NCBI RefSeq assembly: GCF_004143485.2
Contig: NZ_ML974136.1
Location: 1-64,000, forward strand
Length of the DNA stretch: 64,000 bases
Source: Halorussus amylolyticus
GTDB lineage: Archaea; Halobacteriota; Halobacteria; Halobacteriales; Haladaptataceae
Reading direction: 5' to 3'
Shown here: in pieces, positions 7,896 to 16,926 of the stretch
How the letters are laid out: each line of letters starts with the position of its first letter
Numbering within the stretch: the stretch's first letter is position 1
Position numbers and translations under genes: made by a program
Notes under the pieces: generated by a model
What the model was told of the DNA's origin: nothing
Seen by the model: only the letters and a program-made list of their open reading frames with translations
The model's database searches: none

Positions 7896-9182
7896 TTAGG
7901 CGTAGGCGTCCAAATCCTCGCCGAACGCGAGGAAGTAGCCCGTGCCAACCACGCCTACCACGGTCGCGAGTCCGAACGCGACCTCGGGCGCGAAGCCGTA
8001 AATCCACCCGCCGATGGCGGCGCTCGGGATGGTCACGGCGTTCCGGACGAGGTAGTACGACCCCACGACGCGGCCCCCGGCGTCCTTCTCGGCGGGACCG
8101 ACGATGAGCGCCTTGTGGGCCGGAAGTCCAGCGAATCTGAGACCCGAGAACGCGAACAGCAGGCCGACCACGAGGGAGTTCGCGGGCGCGGCGATGAGCA
8201 GGACGGGGAAGACGGCGTACACAGCGAACCCGAGCGCGACCACGGGCTTGAGTCCGACGCGTCGGGCGAGCTTCGAGATGGGAATCATCACCAGCAGGGC
8301 GACCGCCATCTCGACCGCGAGCAGGACGCCGAACAGGGCTTCGGGACCGAGGTAGCCGACGACCGGTAGGGTGGCGTCCACCGCGAGGAAGTCGGTGACG
8401 ACGATGACGAAGAAGACGTACACCATCCCGTTCGCGAATCGGACGAGCGTGTCGCCCACCAGCAGGGGCCGGAGGGGGTCGGGCATCCCCCGCAAGTCGG
8501 CGAGAATCTGGGCGACGCCCTCGAACGACTTGCCGAACGAGTCCTCGCTGGCGTCGTAGAGGACGTGCTGGACGACGGTCGCCAGCAGGCCGAACCCGGC
8601 CGCGACCGCCAGCACGTACCGGAACCCGAGTTCGAACTGGTAGGCCGCGATGAGACCCGCAGCGAGGAGCGGTCCGAGCAGGAACGCGGTCCGGCGGAAC
8701 GTCTCGGTGCTGGCGAACCCGGTTGCGAGTTCGTCGGGCGGAACGCTCTGTTTCACGATGGCGAACGTCGCGCCGAGACCGAACGACTTCCACGCCTGGG
8801 CCAAGAACAGGCCGACGAAAATCCAGACCCACACCGGCAGTCCGGGAACGTCGAGGACGGGCGCGAGAACCCACAGCACGAAGCCGAGCGTCGAGGTCAG
8901 ACCGAACGCGGTCAGCGCGGTTCGGGAGCCGACTCGGTCCGAAATCGCGCCGCCGGGATAGGGGTAGACCGCGCTGATGAGGTTCCCGACGCTCCCGTAC
9001 AGACCGATAACGACGCTCGACGCACCGAGAAAGCTCAGATACTGGGGCATGTACCGCCCGGTCATCTGGAAGCCGAGGCTGAACGCGAACATCGCCACCG
9101 AGAGGACCAGCACGTCGCGTTCGAGCGCGAGAAACTGCCTGAACGCCGCCAGGGGGTCGGCTCGGTCTCGCCCGGTCGCCAT
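7896..9182 (-). CDS. major facilitator superfamily transporter
   Basis: This ~428-residue protein has about 12 hydrophobic helices. The motif after helix 2 reads 'GGAISDRVGSRTAL', a good match to the MFS loop 2-3 signature, and a related segment 'SKLARRVGLKPVVALG' follows helix 8. I use ATG 9182 instead of a TTG 27 bases upstream. Substrate cannot be assigned. It is transcribed alone, toward the dispersed repeat at 7704-7829. Confidence 0.88.
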   Translation of the reverse strand: MATGRDRADPLAAFRQFLALERDVLVLSVAMFAFSLGFQMTGRYMPQYLSFLGASSVVIGLYGSVGNLISAVYPYPGGAISDRVGSRTALTAFGLTSTLGFVLWVLAPVLDVPGLPVWVWIFVGLFLAQAWKSFGLGATFAIVKQSVPPDELATGFASTETFRRTAFLLGPLLAAGLIAAYQFELGFRYVLAVAAGFGLLATVVQHVLYDASEDSFGKSFEGVAQILADLRGMPDPLRPLLVGDTLVRFANGMVYVFFVIVVTDFLAVDATLPVVGYLGPEALFGVLLAVEMAVALLVMIPISKLARRVGLKPVVALGFAVYAVFPVLLIAAPANSLVVGLLFAFSGLRFAGLPAHKALIVGPAEKDAGGRVVGSYYLVRNAVTIPSAAIGGWIYGFAPEVAFGLATVVGVVGTGYFLAFGEDLDAYA

Positions 9183-9293
9183 GTGAGAGGGATTGGAGGG
9201 TACCGACAAAACTCTCGGGGATGCTCGCGTTTCACCTCGATTTCTACCCCGAGACCGAACCGCTAAAGGGGGTGTAGACGTCCATTATGCGCA

Positions 9294-10250
9294 ATGAAGA
9301 CGCTCGGAACGGCGAGTGCGGGTCCCGGCGAGTTCGACACGGGACGGTTGCAGGTGGGCGAGACCCGAGACGGGAGCGAGTTCGGTCTCCCGGTCGGGGT
9401 CCTGAACGGCGCGGACGACGGGCCGACGCTGTACGTCCAGGCGGTCAGCGACGGCGACGAACTCAACGGTCTCGGGGTCGTCCAGCGCGCGATTCCCCAG
9501 ATTTCCCCGTCCGAACTCTCGGGGACGATTCTGGTGGTCGGCATCGTGAACTACCACGCGTTTCAGGTGGCCGAGCACCGCAACCCCATCGACGACACGA
9601 AGATGAATCGGACGTACCCCGGCGACGAGTCGGGCACGTCGAGCGAGCGCATCGCGGCCGCGACGTTCGAGGCGGCCTCGCGCGCCGACTACATCCTCGA
9701 CCTCCATCAGGGCTCGACGAGCAAAATGCTGAACGAAGTCCGGGTCCGGTGTGGCCGCCGTCACCGACTCCACGACGAGTGTCTCGAACTCGCGAAGGTG
9801 TTCGACTGCGGTCACGTCCTCGACCAGAAGGGACCCGACGGCCAACTCGCCCGCGCGGGACCCGACGAGGGCATCCCGACCATCGACCCCGAACTCGGTG
9901 GCGCAATCGGCTGGGACGAGGAGAGCATCGAGTACGGCGTTCGGGGCGTGTTCAACGTCCTGCGCCACTACGGCTTCCTCGACGGCGAGGTAAATCCCGA
10001 CTCGCAGACTCGCGCGACCGGCTTCGACCGCTACGGCTCGCCCGTGGGCGGACTCGCGGACTTCCGGAAAGACCTCGGCGACAGCGTCGAACCCGGCGAC
10101 GTGTTGTTCGAAGTCACCGACCCGTTCGGCCAACTCAAGGCCGAAGTGACCGCCGACGACCCGGGTGTCTTCTGGCGGTCGCGCAGGCTCCCGCAGGTGG
10201 CGACCGGCGAGTACGTCTGCTCGGTCGGGACGGGCGTGGACGAGTACTGA
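9294..10250 (+). CDS. succinylglutamate desuccinylase/aspartoacylase-family zinc hydrolase
   Basis: The 318-residue protein has the AstE/AspA layout. 'GPTLYVQAVSDGDELNGLG' holds the first metal Asp/Glu, 'RTYPGDESGTSSERIA' is the substrate Arg region, and 'DYILDLHQGS' holds the third metal ligand His. A C-terminal beta-domain 'GDSVEPGDVLFEVTDPFG' resembles a biotinyl-like fold. Family members remove acyl groups from amino acids. The gene begins an operon with a threonine synthase-like gene (3-base gap) and a Nudix hydrolase (4-base overlap). Note that the first metal position here is 'DGDE' rather than the usual 'HGDE', so activity on classic substrates is uncertain. Confidence 0.82.
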   Translation: MKTLGTASAGPGEFDTGRLQVGETRDGSEFGLPVGVLNGADDGPTLYVQAVSDGDELNGLGVVQRAIPQISPSELSGTILVVGIVNYHAFQVAEHRNPIDDTKMNRTYPGDESGTSSERIAAATFEAASRADYILDLHQGSTSKMLNEVRVRCGRRHRLHDECLELAKVFDCGHVLDQKGPDGQLARAGPDEGIPTIDPELGGAIGWDEESIEYGVRGVFNVLRHYGFLDGEVNPDSQTRATGFDRYGSPVGGLADFRKDLGDSVEPGDVLFEVTDPFGQLKAEVTADDPGVFWRSRRLPQVATGEYVCSVGTGVDEY

Positions 10251-10253
10251 CCG

Positions 10254-11366
10254 ATGCCCACCGACCTCACCTGCCCGGACTGCGGGGCGACCTACCGCGC
10301 CGCACCCGACGAACCGTGGCGGTGTGACTGCGGCCACCCGCTCGAATTCGCGACCCGGCCCCTGCCCGACCGTCCCGTCCCCGACTTCTCCGAACTCGAC
10401 ACCCGTCGGGGACTCTGGGCGTTCGAGGAGTTTCTGCCAATTAGCCCCGAAGTCACGCTCGGCGAGGGGTTCACGCCGCTTCAGGACGCCCCCGGGTGGG
10501 CGGACGGCGAAGGCGGCGTCCAGTTCAAATTGGAGTACGTCTTCCCCTCAGGGAGTTTCAAAGACCGGGGCGCGACCGCCACGCTCTCGCGGGCCGCCGA
10601 GTTGGGCGTCGGGAAAGTCGTTGAGGATTCGTCGGGCAACGCGGGCGCGGCCATCGCCCAGTATGCCGCCCGCGCCGGAATCGACGCCGACATCTACGTC
10701 CCGACGTCGGTCAAGAAGTCGAAACTCGCTGCCATCGAGCGCGTCGGCGCGAACCCCGTCCGAGTCGAAGGGACGCGCCAGGACGTGACCGACGCCTGCA
10801 TCGAAGCCGTCGAGGCCGACGACCGGGACAGCTGGTACGCCAGCCACGCGTGGAACCCCGCCTTCTTCGCGGGCACCGCGACGTTCGCATTCGAGGTCGC
10901 GGCCCAGCGCGACTGGGCGGTCCCCGACGCCGTGGTTACTCCCTTGGGTCACGGCACCCTCTTTTTGGGTGCCTACCGGGGCTTTCGCGCGCTGAACGAG
11001 GCCGGGTGGACCGACCGGATGCCCCGCCTCCTCGGCGTGCAGGCCGCCGGGTACGCGCCGATTGCTGACGAACTGCACGGCGAGGGAGACGCCGGGCAAA
11101 ACGACGTGGCCGACGGCATCCAGATTCTCGACCCCACTCGGAAGGACCAGATTCTGTCGGCCATCGACGCGACCGACGGCGACGCCATCGCGCTCGATGC
11201 CGACTCCGCGACGGAGGCGCTCGACCGCCTCCATCGCGGCGGTTTCTACGTCGAACCGACCTCCGCGGTCGCGCCCGCCGCGCTCGCGGAGTTCCGCGAG
11301 CGCGGCGTTCTCGACTCGGACGACGACGTGGTGGTTCCGCTCACAGGGAGTGGTCTCAAGTCGTGA
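10254..11366 (+). CDS. thrC: threonine synthase-like PLP enzyme
   Basis: This 370-residue fold-type II PLP enzyme has an N-terminal zinc-ribbon-like segment (Cys7, Cys10, Cys24, Cys26), the PLP lysine in 'SGSFKDRGAT' (Lys103), 'DSSGNAGAAIAQYA' and the late 'PLTGSG' phosphate loop. Threonine synthase converts O-phosphohomoserine to threonine. The zinc-ribbon and the motif pattern fit archaeal ThrC, but paralogues of this class exist in haloarchaea, so the substrate is not certain. It sits between the AstE-like gene and the Nudix gene in one operon. Confidence 0.83.
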   Translation: MPTDLTCPDCGATYRAAPDEPWRCDCGHPLEFATRPLPDRPVPDFSELDTRRGLWAFEEFLPISPEVTLGEGFTPLQDAPGWADGEGGVQFKLEYVFPSGSFKDRGATATLSRAAELGVGKVVEDSSGNAGAAIAQYAARAGIDADIYVPTSVKKSKLAAIERVGANPVRVEGTRQDVTDACIEAVEADDRDSWYASHAWNPAFFAGTATFAFEVAAQRDWAVPDAVVTPLGHGTLFLGAYRGFRALNEAGWTDRMPRLLGVQAAGYAPIADELHGEGDAGQNDVADGIQILDPTRKDQILSAIDATDGDAIALDADSATEALDRLHRGGFYVEPTSAVAPAALAEFRERGVLDSDDDVVVPLTGSGLKS

Positions 11367-11893
11367 CGACCCGTTCAGCCGACTTCTGTCCGTACTGCGG
11401 AACCGAACTCGCACACCGGAAAATCGACGGACGTGACCGTCAGTACTGCGAGTCCTGCGAGCGCGTCGTCTGGCGCAACCCCGTACCGACCGCGGGGGTC
11501 GCAGTCGTCTCCGATGCGGGCGTCCTCCTGACTCGGCGCGCAATCGAACCCGGCGTCGGCGACTGGGCGGTCCCCGGCGGCCATCTCGAACTCGACGAGT
11601 CGCCCGCGGCGGCCGCGGTCCGGGAGCTCCGCGAGGAGACCGGCGTCCGCGTCGCTCCCGAGGATGTCACACTGCTCGATACGTTCGCTGCCGACGGCGC
11701 CGGCGGCAAGCGAATCGTCTCGGTCGGCTTCGCAGTTCGACGCGAGGACACGACCGGCGACCCGGAACCGCGGTCGGAGGTGTCCGAAGTCAGGTGGTTC
11801 ACGCCCGAGTCGTTCGCCGAGACCGACGCCGCGTTTCTGCCGCCCCACCGCGAGCGATTCGAGCGTGCGTGGAAATGGTTCGGCCGGGAGTGA
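11363..11893 (+). CDS. Nudix hydrolase with N-terminal zinc ribbon
   Basis: The 176-residue protein has a four-cysteine ribbon (Cys9, Cys12, Cys29, Cys32) followed by a complete Nudix box, 'GGHLELDES' then 'RELREETGV' (about 72-95), with the REXXEE catalytic core. Zinc-ribbon Nudix enzymes often act on NADH or ADP-ribose-type dinucleotides; the true substrate is unknown. Translation starts with GTG that overlaps the TGA of the preceding gene by four bases, which indicates coupled translation. Confidence 0.88.
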   Translation: MTTRSADFCPYCGTELAHRKIDGRDRQYCESCERVVWRNPVPTAGVAVVSDAGVLLTRRAIEPGVGDWAVPGGHLELDESPAAAAVRELREETGVRVAPEDVTLLDTFAADGAGGKRIVSVGFAVRREDTTGDPEPRSEVSEVRWFTPESFAETDAAFLPPHRERFERAWKWFGRE

Positions 11894-11912
11894 CCCCGGG
11901 CGCGTCCCTCGC

Positions 11913-13337
11913 TCAGAGCCACCCCTCGTCGGCGCGTGCGACTAACTCCGAGTCGGCCGCGCGCCAGTCGTCCTCGGCGTCCGCGAAGATGCGAGTCGCG
12001 CGCTCTTTCGCGTCGGCGACCACGGCCTCGGGGTCGGCGTCCACGAACTCGCCGTCGCGGAGAATCGGCTCTCCGGCGACGAACACGTCCCGGACCTCTC
12101 TGCCCGTCGTGGAGTGGACCAGATTCGGAACCGCGGTGTGGAACGGTCGCGAGACGGTCGGCGCGACCCCGAGCGACTCCAAATCGACGGTCACGATGTC
12201 GGCTTTCGTCCCCTCTTCCAGCGTGCCGACCTCGTCGGCGATGCCGAGCGCCTTCGCGCCCTCGACGGTCGCCAGACGCAGGGCCTGCCACGCCGGAATC
12301 GCTGTCGGGTCGCCGAGTTCGACCTTCGAGAGGAGGCTCGCGGTTCGAACTTCGCGGAGCAGATTGTGGTGGCCCGGTCCCGGTGCTTGGTCGGTGCCGA
12401 CGCCTGCGACCCCGCCCCGGTCGGTGAAGTCGGCGACCGGCGGCACCTCGCCGTCTATCATCCCGATGGAACTCGGGCAGGCGACCATCCGCGCTCCGAC
12501 TTCCACGAGTCGGTCGCGCTCCTCGGAGGTCGTGCCGTGGCAGTGGACCGCCACGAGAAAGTCGTCGAGCGCGCCGAGTTCGTCGAGGACCGAGACCGTC
12601 GTCTCGTCGTCGCCGTATCGTTCCTCGATTTGGAGTCGCTCGCGCTCGCCCTGCGCGACGTGGACGTGGACGTCGCGCCCGTGTTCGCGCGCTCGCGAGC
12701 AGATTTCGGTGAGCAGGTCGGGCGACACCATGTCGAGCGCCTGCGGGCCGTACGCCGGATGAACGAGCGAGTCGTCGCCCCACTGCTCGAACAGGCTCTC
12801 GGCGCGGTCGAGCGCGGCCTCGCCCTGCTCACGGTCGAAGGGGTAGCGGTCGCGCGGTCCGAGGTCCGAACGGTCGTCGGGCACCTCGTTGATGGTCTCG
12901 ATTGCGGCGACCCGAACCCCGAGTGGTCGGTACACCTCCTCGACTAGCCGACCGACCTCGCCCGCGTACTCACCCATCGTGGTGACGCCGCCACGGACCG
13001 CTTCGAGCACGCCGAGTCGCGCTCCCGCGATTTCGTCCTCGGGAGTCATGTGGTTCGCCAGCGGTCCGAGCGCGCGGTTCATCCACTCGATTTCGGGCAC
13101 GTCCTGCGCGCCGCCCCGGAGGAGGGTGTGGCGGGTGTGAGCGTGGGCGTTCACGAGGCCGGGCAACGTGGCGGTTCCGGAGCCGTCGATGACGGTGTCG
13201 GCGCTCTCCTCGACTTCCGAGGCGGGGCCGACGTACGCGATTTCGTCGCCGGAGATACCGATTGCGCCGTCTTCGACGATGCCGAGCGCGTCGTCTCGGA
13301 AGGTAAGGAGTGTGGTGTTGCGAATGAGGGTGTCCAT
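11913..13337 (-). CDS. amidohydrolase, MtaD/SsnA-like (5-methylthioadenosine/SAH deaminase type)
   Basis: The 474-residue protein is a metal-dependent TIM-barrel hydrolase. Metal ligands are visible in 'VNAHAHTRH' (near residues 62-70), 'AVHCHG' and 'GVGTDQAPG'. The N-terminal 'MDTLIRNTTLLTF' and C-terminal 'EGTKADIVTVDLES' plus 'VRDVFVAGEPIL' form the urease-like beta-sandwich. This subgroup deaminates methylthioadenosine, S-adenosylhomocysteine or related bases. AhcY is encoded in the same window (61821-63104), so both routes for S-adenosylhomocysteine may coexist; guanine or other base deaminase activity is also possible. Confidence 0.85.
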   Translation of the reverse strand: MDTLIRNTTLLTFRDDALGIVEDGAIGISGDEIAYVGPASEVEESADTVIDGSGTATLPGLVNAHAHTRHTLLRGGAQDVPEIEWMNRALGPLANHMTPEDEIAGARLGVLEAVRGGVTTMGEYAGEVGRLVEEVYRPLGVRVAAIETINEVPDDRSDLGPRDRYPFDREQGEAALDRAESLFEQWGDDSLVHPAYGPQALDMVSPDLLTEICSRAREHGRDVHVHVAQGERERLQIEERYGDDETTVSVLDELGALDDFLVAVHCHGTTSEERDRLVEVGARMVACPSSIGMIDGEVPPVADFTDRGGVAGVGTDQAPGPGHHNLLREVRTASLLSKVELGDPTAIPAWQALRLATVEGAKALGIADEVGTLEEGTKADIVTVDLESLGVAPTVSRPFHTAVPNLVHSTTGREVRDVFVAGEPILRDGEFVDADPEAVVADAKERATRIFADAEDDWRAADSELVARADEGWL

Positions 13338-13417
13338 GCCGGACGCTCGTGGACGCGGTGCTTAGCTTTCGGGGTGGCGGAAAGCGCGGGAGACGGCAGT
13401 AATTGGAAACCCCGAAC

Positions 13418-14821
13418 TCACTTCTCCGGATGAACCGGCGCGTCGAACCCGCCCCGAATCAGCGGCTTGGCGATGTGTCGGCGGGCCTCCGGCGGCACCT
13501 CGTACCACCCGATTTCGAGGTCGCGGGCGACCTCGCGCTCGACCTTCCCCGGCGCGGTCGTCTTGCAGTCTCGGCATCGGTAGCCCTGTCCGGCCCCGGC
13601 GCTCTTCATCGACCGGCCGCAGTCCGGGCAGTTGGGGGTGACGAACTCCGTCCGGTTCAGGTCGCGGACCGCGAACTTTTCGAGTTTCAGGGTTCCCTGC
13701 GCGACTTCACCGCAAGCGGTGATTCGGTCGCCGGGTCGGAGGCTTCGCACCCGGTCGCGGAATCGCTTGGTGGGTTCGAACGCGGCGCACGGAAGTTCGG
13801 CGTTCGAGTCCGAATCGCCGTCCTCGCTTTCGAGGTCGAAGAAGACGTGGCCCCCTCGTCGCGTCTCGGGTGCGGTCGCGACCGCGCCCGAGACGCGGTA
13901 GCTCTTGCCGTCTTCGACTTCCCGGAGGTCGCCGTCCCGGAGGTGGGCGTCGGTGCCCTGATTCGTCACGAACGTTGCCCGGCGCTCGACCGACTCGCTC
14001 TCGATGGCGTCGGCGACCTCCCGAACCGTCTCGGGGTCGTCGCCCCGGATGCCGTGGAGGATAGGTCCCGGCGTGTGGGGTACGCAGACCAGTTCGCCCG
14101 TCTCGCGGTCCACGGTGTCCCACGCGACCGGGTAGGCGTCGTTCGCGGCCGCGAAGACGGATTCGGCGTCCACCTCGCGCGGAGTCCCCCACCGGTCGCG
14201 CTCGCGGTAGGAGATGCACTCGTAAGTCCACTCGCCGTCCCGTCCGCCGAATCCCGCCCACGCGCCGATGGCGGCGAGCGCCCCGATTTTCCCGCGCCCG
14301 ACCTTCCATCCGGCGTGGCGGTAGCCCGCGGATTCGATTCGCTCCTCGGCGTCCTCGACGGTGAGGTGCTCCCGGACGGCGTTTCGGGCGAAGTCGGCGA
14401 CTTCCTCGGGCACGACCTCGGGGTCGCCCGGCGCGACGACGACCCCCGGATTCGTCCGGGGGTCGTCGGTCTCCGCGGTCTCGGCGACCGCCTCGCGCGC
14501 GATTTCGAACGCCGTCTCGGGGTCGGCATCGGTGTGAATCGCGAGCGCGGCGTTGCCCCGCGTCTTGTACTCGACCGCGGGATTGAGTCTCACGAGGAGC
14601 AGTCGCTCGACGCTCGGCGTCCGGTCGGCGACCGGACGCCGAGCGCGACCAGTCGTGTCGCGACTGCCCGAGTCCTGACTGCCCGAGTTGCGACTACTCG
14701 AGTTGTGACCCTCCGAGTCGCGGCCCGAATCGCCGAGCGTCTCGGCGATTCGGGCCGCGAGGTAGGTCGTACACATCCCTCGCTCGCGCGAATCGGTGTC
14801 GTCCACGCCGATGACTGTCAC
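13418..14821 (-). CDS. tiaS: tRNA(Ile2) 2-agmatinylcytidine synthetase TiaS
   Basis: TiaS modifies C34 of tRNA-Ile(CAU) with agmatine so that it reads AUA. The N-terminal 'VIGVDDTDSRERGMCTTY' is the ATP/Mg signature of the family, 'NPAVEYKTRGNAA' follows, and an OB-like domain plus a C-terminal zinc ribbon ('CPDCGRSMKSAG', then 'CRDCK') close the protein. It starts with GTG. Odd feature: residues about 34-70, between the signature and the next family block, are an insert of four degenerate five-residue units rich in Ser/Asp/Asn plus a basic stretch. The DNA there is a 15-bp tandem repeat bracketed by two perfect hairpins (14611-14645, 14718-14760). Confidence 0.9.
   Translation of the reverse strand: MTVIGVDDTDSRERGMCTTYLAARIAETLGDSGRDSEGHNSSSRNSGSQDSGSRDTTGRARRPVADRTPSVERLLLVRLNPAVEYKTRGNAALAIHTDADPETAFEIAREAVAETAETDDPRTNPGVVVAPGDPEVVPEEVADFARNAVREHLTVEDAEERIESAGYRHAGWKVGRGKIGALAAIGAWAGFGGRDGEWTYECISYRERDRWGTPREVDAESVFAAANDAYPVAWDTVDRETGELVCVPHTPGPILHGIRGDDPETVREVADAIESESVERRATFVTNQGTDAHLRDGDLREVEDGKSYRVSGAVATAPETRRGGHVFFDLESEDGDSDSNAELPCAAFEPTKRFRDRVRSLRPGDRITACGEVAQGTLKLEKFAVRDLNRTEFVTPNCPDCGRSMKSAGAGQGYRCRDCKTTAPGKVEREVARDLEIGWYEVPPEARRHIAKPLIRGGFDAPVHPEK
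14611..14645. repeat. perfect hairpin, 16-bp stem, 3-nt loop, within tiaS
   Basis: Bases 14611-14626 are exactly complementary to 14630-14645 around loop GGC. It lies on one side of the tiaS minisatellite and is translated in frame. One of several hairpins of this form in the window. Confidence 0.85.
14646..14717. repeat. 15-bp minisatellite inside tiaS
   Basis: Four degenerate 15-base units lie end to end, built round GACTGCCCGAGT. On the coding strand they give five-residue units of the type DSxGx / NSxSx. The array lies exactly between two perfect hairpins and adds residues that the TiaS family does not need. Confidence 0.7.
14718..14760. repeat. perfect hairpin, 20-bp stem, 3-nt loop, within tiaS
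   Basis: Bases 14718-14737 pair without mismatch with 14741-14760 around loop CGT. This is the longest perfect stem found in the window, and it lies inside an essential-type gene. Confidence 0.88.
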
Positions 14822-14941
14822 TGTCGGCGTTTGGCGCGTGTCGGACTAACGACTTTCGGACCCGGTGGCACTTCCCATATGAACGTATCGCCGTTCCAAC
14901 AGCCAATCGCAAGCAGTAGCCGGTACCGTCTGCACAACGCA

Positions 14942-14947
14942 TATATA
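14942..14947 (+). promoter_or_regulatory. TATA box for the HTH regulator gene
   Basis: TATATA, within GCATATATAGGG, is centred about 26 bases before ATG 14970. This supports that start over an out-of-frame ATG at 14962. Confidence 0.6.
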
Positions 14948-14969
14948 GGGGAATCACTTACATGCGGAT

Positions 14970-15929
14970 ATGTCCCGGTCTGCACTGGTCGGGAACGTGA
15001 CCGCGATGCTCGAGGATGCCGGATTCTCCGTGAGCGACCGGTGTGCGATTCGACCCAAGAGCTTCGACGTGGCGGCGCGCCGCGGTCGAGACCTGCTGTT
15101 ACTGAAAGTCCTCGCGAACGTGGACGCGTTCGACGCCGCGACGGGTGTGGAGATGCGGCGTCTCGGCGCGTATCTCGACGCCACGCCGTTAGTCGTTGGA
15201 CTCCGGACCCGCGACGAGGACCTCGAACCCGGCGTCGTCTACTTCCGACACGGGGTTCCGGTGTTCAGTCCCGACACCGCGATGGAACTGTTCGTGGAAG
15301 GCATGGCTCCGCTCGTCTACGCCGCGCCGGGCGGTCTCTACGTCAACATCGACGGCGACGTGCTCCGCGACGAGCGCGAGGAGCGCGGGTGGAGCCTCGG
15401 CCAACTCGCGTCGGAACTCGGCGTCTCGCGGCGCACCGTCTCGAAGTACGAGGACGGCATGAACGCGAGCGTCGAGGTCGCGCTCGAACTCGAAGAGATG
15501 TTCGAGGACGACCTCACCAGTCCGGTCGAGGTCCTCGACGGGGCCGAGGAGGTCCGGGAGGGCGAACCCACGCCCGAGGACCCCGAACCCGAGAGCGACG
15601 ACGAGCGCATCGTGACGGTGCTGACCCGCGCTGGCTTCGAAGTCCACCCCACGCTCCGCGCGCCGTTCAAGACGGTCAGCGAGGACGAGGGCGACCACGA
15701 GAACGTCCTGACCGGCCACTCGGCGTTCACCAAGACCGCCGAGAAGCGCGCCCGAATCATGAGTTCCATCGGGGAAGTCACCCACACCCGGTCGGTCTAC
15801 TTCGTGGACGAGGCCAAGCGCGAGAACGTGGACGGCACGGGCTTGGTCGAGCGCGACGAACTGGAGCGAATCGACGACCCCGACGAACTGCGGGATTTGA
15901 TTCGCGAGCGCGCTGAGGGTCCGGCGTAA
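14970..15929 (+). CDS. conserved archaeal HTH transcriptional regulator
   Basis: The 319-residue protein has an N-terminal domain (about 1-120) that resembles a restriction-endonuclease-like/DUF fold ('[20 protein letters not shown]'), then a Cro/C1-type helix-turn-helix (about 130-185, '[22 protein letters not shown]' region) and a C-terminal domain. This architecture matches the widespread archaeal 'putative HTH-type transcriptional regulatory protein' family. Its targets are unknown. It diverges from tiaS, so both could share the 148-bp spacer for control. Confidence 0.82.
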   Translation: MSRSALVGNVTAMLEDAGFSVSDRCAIRPKSFDVAARRGRDLLLLKVLANVDAFDAATGVEMRRLGAYLDATPLVVGLRTRDEDLEPGVVYFRHGVPVFSPDTAMELFVEGMAPLVYAAPGGLYVNIDGDVLRDEREERGWSLGQLASELGVSRRTVSKYEDGMNASVEVALELEEMFEDDLTSPVEVLDGAEEVREGEPTPEDPEPESDDERIVTVLTRAGFEVHPTLRAPFKTVSEDEGDHENVLTGHSAFTKTAEKRARIMSSIGEVTHTRSVYFVDEAKRENVDGTGLVERDELERIDDPDELRDLIRERAEGPA

Positions 15930-15950
15930 TCCGTCTTTTCTACCGCTTCA

Positions 15951-16775
15951 TCACCCGCCGCCGCGAGTGACGTGGCCGTACTTCAGCAGGCCGACGAACA
16001 CGGCCCCGCCGACCGCATTTCCGACCGTCGCCAGCGAGAGGAACGTCGCGTAGTCGGCCAGCGACACCGTCGGCGAGACGAACACGCCGAACAGCACCTC
16101 GACGTTGCCCGCGATAGAGTGTGGGAGGTGGAGGATGCCGATAGACGCCGTGACGAGCCAGATGATGAGCAGTCGGCTCACCGTCTCCTGTGCCGCGGTG
16201 ATGAGCCACGCCAGCAGGCCCATCAGCCACCCCGCGAGGATTCCGGCCGCGAACAGCCACATGGGTTCGTGGTCCACCAGTTTCTGCGCGATGGTCCCGA
16301 ACGCTTCGGGGTCGGCGACTCCGAGGTTCGGGAACAGCGTGACCACGAAGAAGGTGAACGCCGCGCCGCCGACGATATTCCCGGCGAAGACGAGACTCCA
16401 GAGGCGGCCGAGTTCGCGAAGCGACGCCTGCCCGTCGAGCACCGGCATCACCGCGAGCGTCGTGTGCTCGGTGAACAGTTCCGACCGGCCGACGATGACG
16501 AAGATGAAGCCGACGGAGTAGACGCTCGCAAGCAGAATTTCCGTGCCGATGTCGCCGTAGCCGCCCTCCGAGAGCGTGAGCACCACCGCCATCAAGAGCG
16601 GTCCGAAGCCGATGTCGAGACCGGCCGAGAACCCCGAGAGCGCCAATCCAGACCACTCGCGGCGTATCTCGTGGAGACCGCTGTCTATCAGCGATTTCAG
16701 AACGTCGGGTGTCGGGGTCTGCTCGGCCCGACTCGCGTTCTGTCCTTCGGGTTCTGCTCCCTCGGTGTCGCCCAC
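15951..16775 (-). CDS. formate/nitrite transporter (FNT) family channel
   Basis: The 274-residue protein has an acidic tail of about 25 residues, then six hydrophobic helices. 'SGFSAGLDIGFGPLL', 'FTEHTTLAVMPVLDG' and 'HLPHSIAGNVEVLFGVF' match FNT membrane-loop motifs, with the pore His in 'LHLPHSIAGN'. FNT proteins are pentameric channels for small monoacids such as formate, nitrite, hydrosulfide or acetate. It starts at GTG with an unusual strong Shine-Dalgarno GGAGG (16783-16787) seven bases upstream, and a perfect 13-bp palindrome lies further up (16848-16860). Confidence 0.87.
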   Translation of the reverse strand: MGDTEGAEPEGQNASRAEQTPTPDVLKSLIDSGLHEIRREWSGLALSGFSAGLDIGFGPLLMAVVLTLSEGGYGDIGTEILLASVYSVGFIFVIVGRSELFTEHTTLAVMPVLDGQASLRELGRLWSLVFAGNIVGGAAFTFFVVTLFPNLGVADPEAFGTIAQKLVDHEPMWLFAAGILAGWLMGLLAWLITAAQETVSRLLIIWLVTASIGILHLPHSIAGNVEVLFGVFVSPTVSLADYATFLSLATVGNAVGGAVFVGLLKYGHVTRGGG

Positions 16776-16782
16776 ACTACTG

Positions 16783-16787
16783 CCTCC
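16783..16787 (-). promoter_or_regulatory. Shine-Dalgarno GGAGG for the FNT gene
   Basis: GGAGG on the minus strand lies seven bases before the GTG at 16775. Most genes here look leaderless, so this supports the GTG start and indicates a leadered mRNA. Confidence 0.5.
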
Positions 16788-16847
16788 GTGGGTTCGTGTC
16801 GCACCGCGTGCTCGTCGTCGATTCGACAGCGCGGTCGTAGAACTGTC

Positions 16848-16860
16848 TCATACCGTATGA
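16848..16860 (-). promoter_or_regulatory. palindromic operator-like site upstream of the FNT gene
   Basis: TCATAC-C-GTATGA is a perfect 6+1+6 palindrome about 73-85 bases before the FNT start. Its position suits an operator near the promoter of the leadered transcript. No binding protein is known. Confidence 0.3.
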
Positions 16861-16926
16861 TGTCGGCACGGTTACGTAGGTTTTGCTGTGCGGTAGGGCG
16901 TCGTTTTCTGCGGATGTGCTCGGCGA

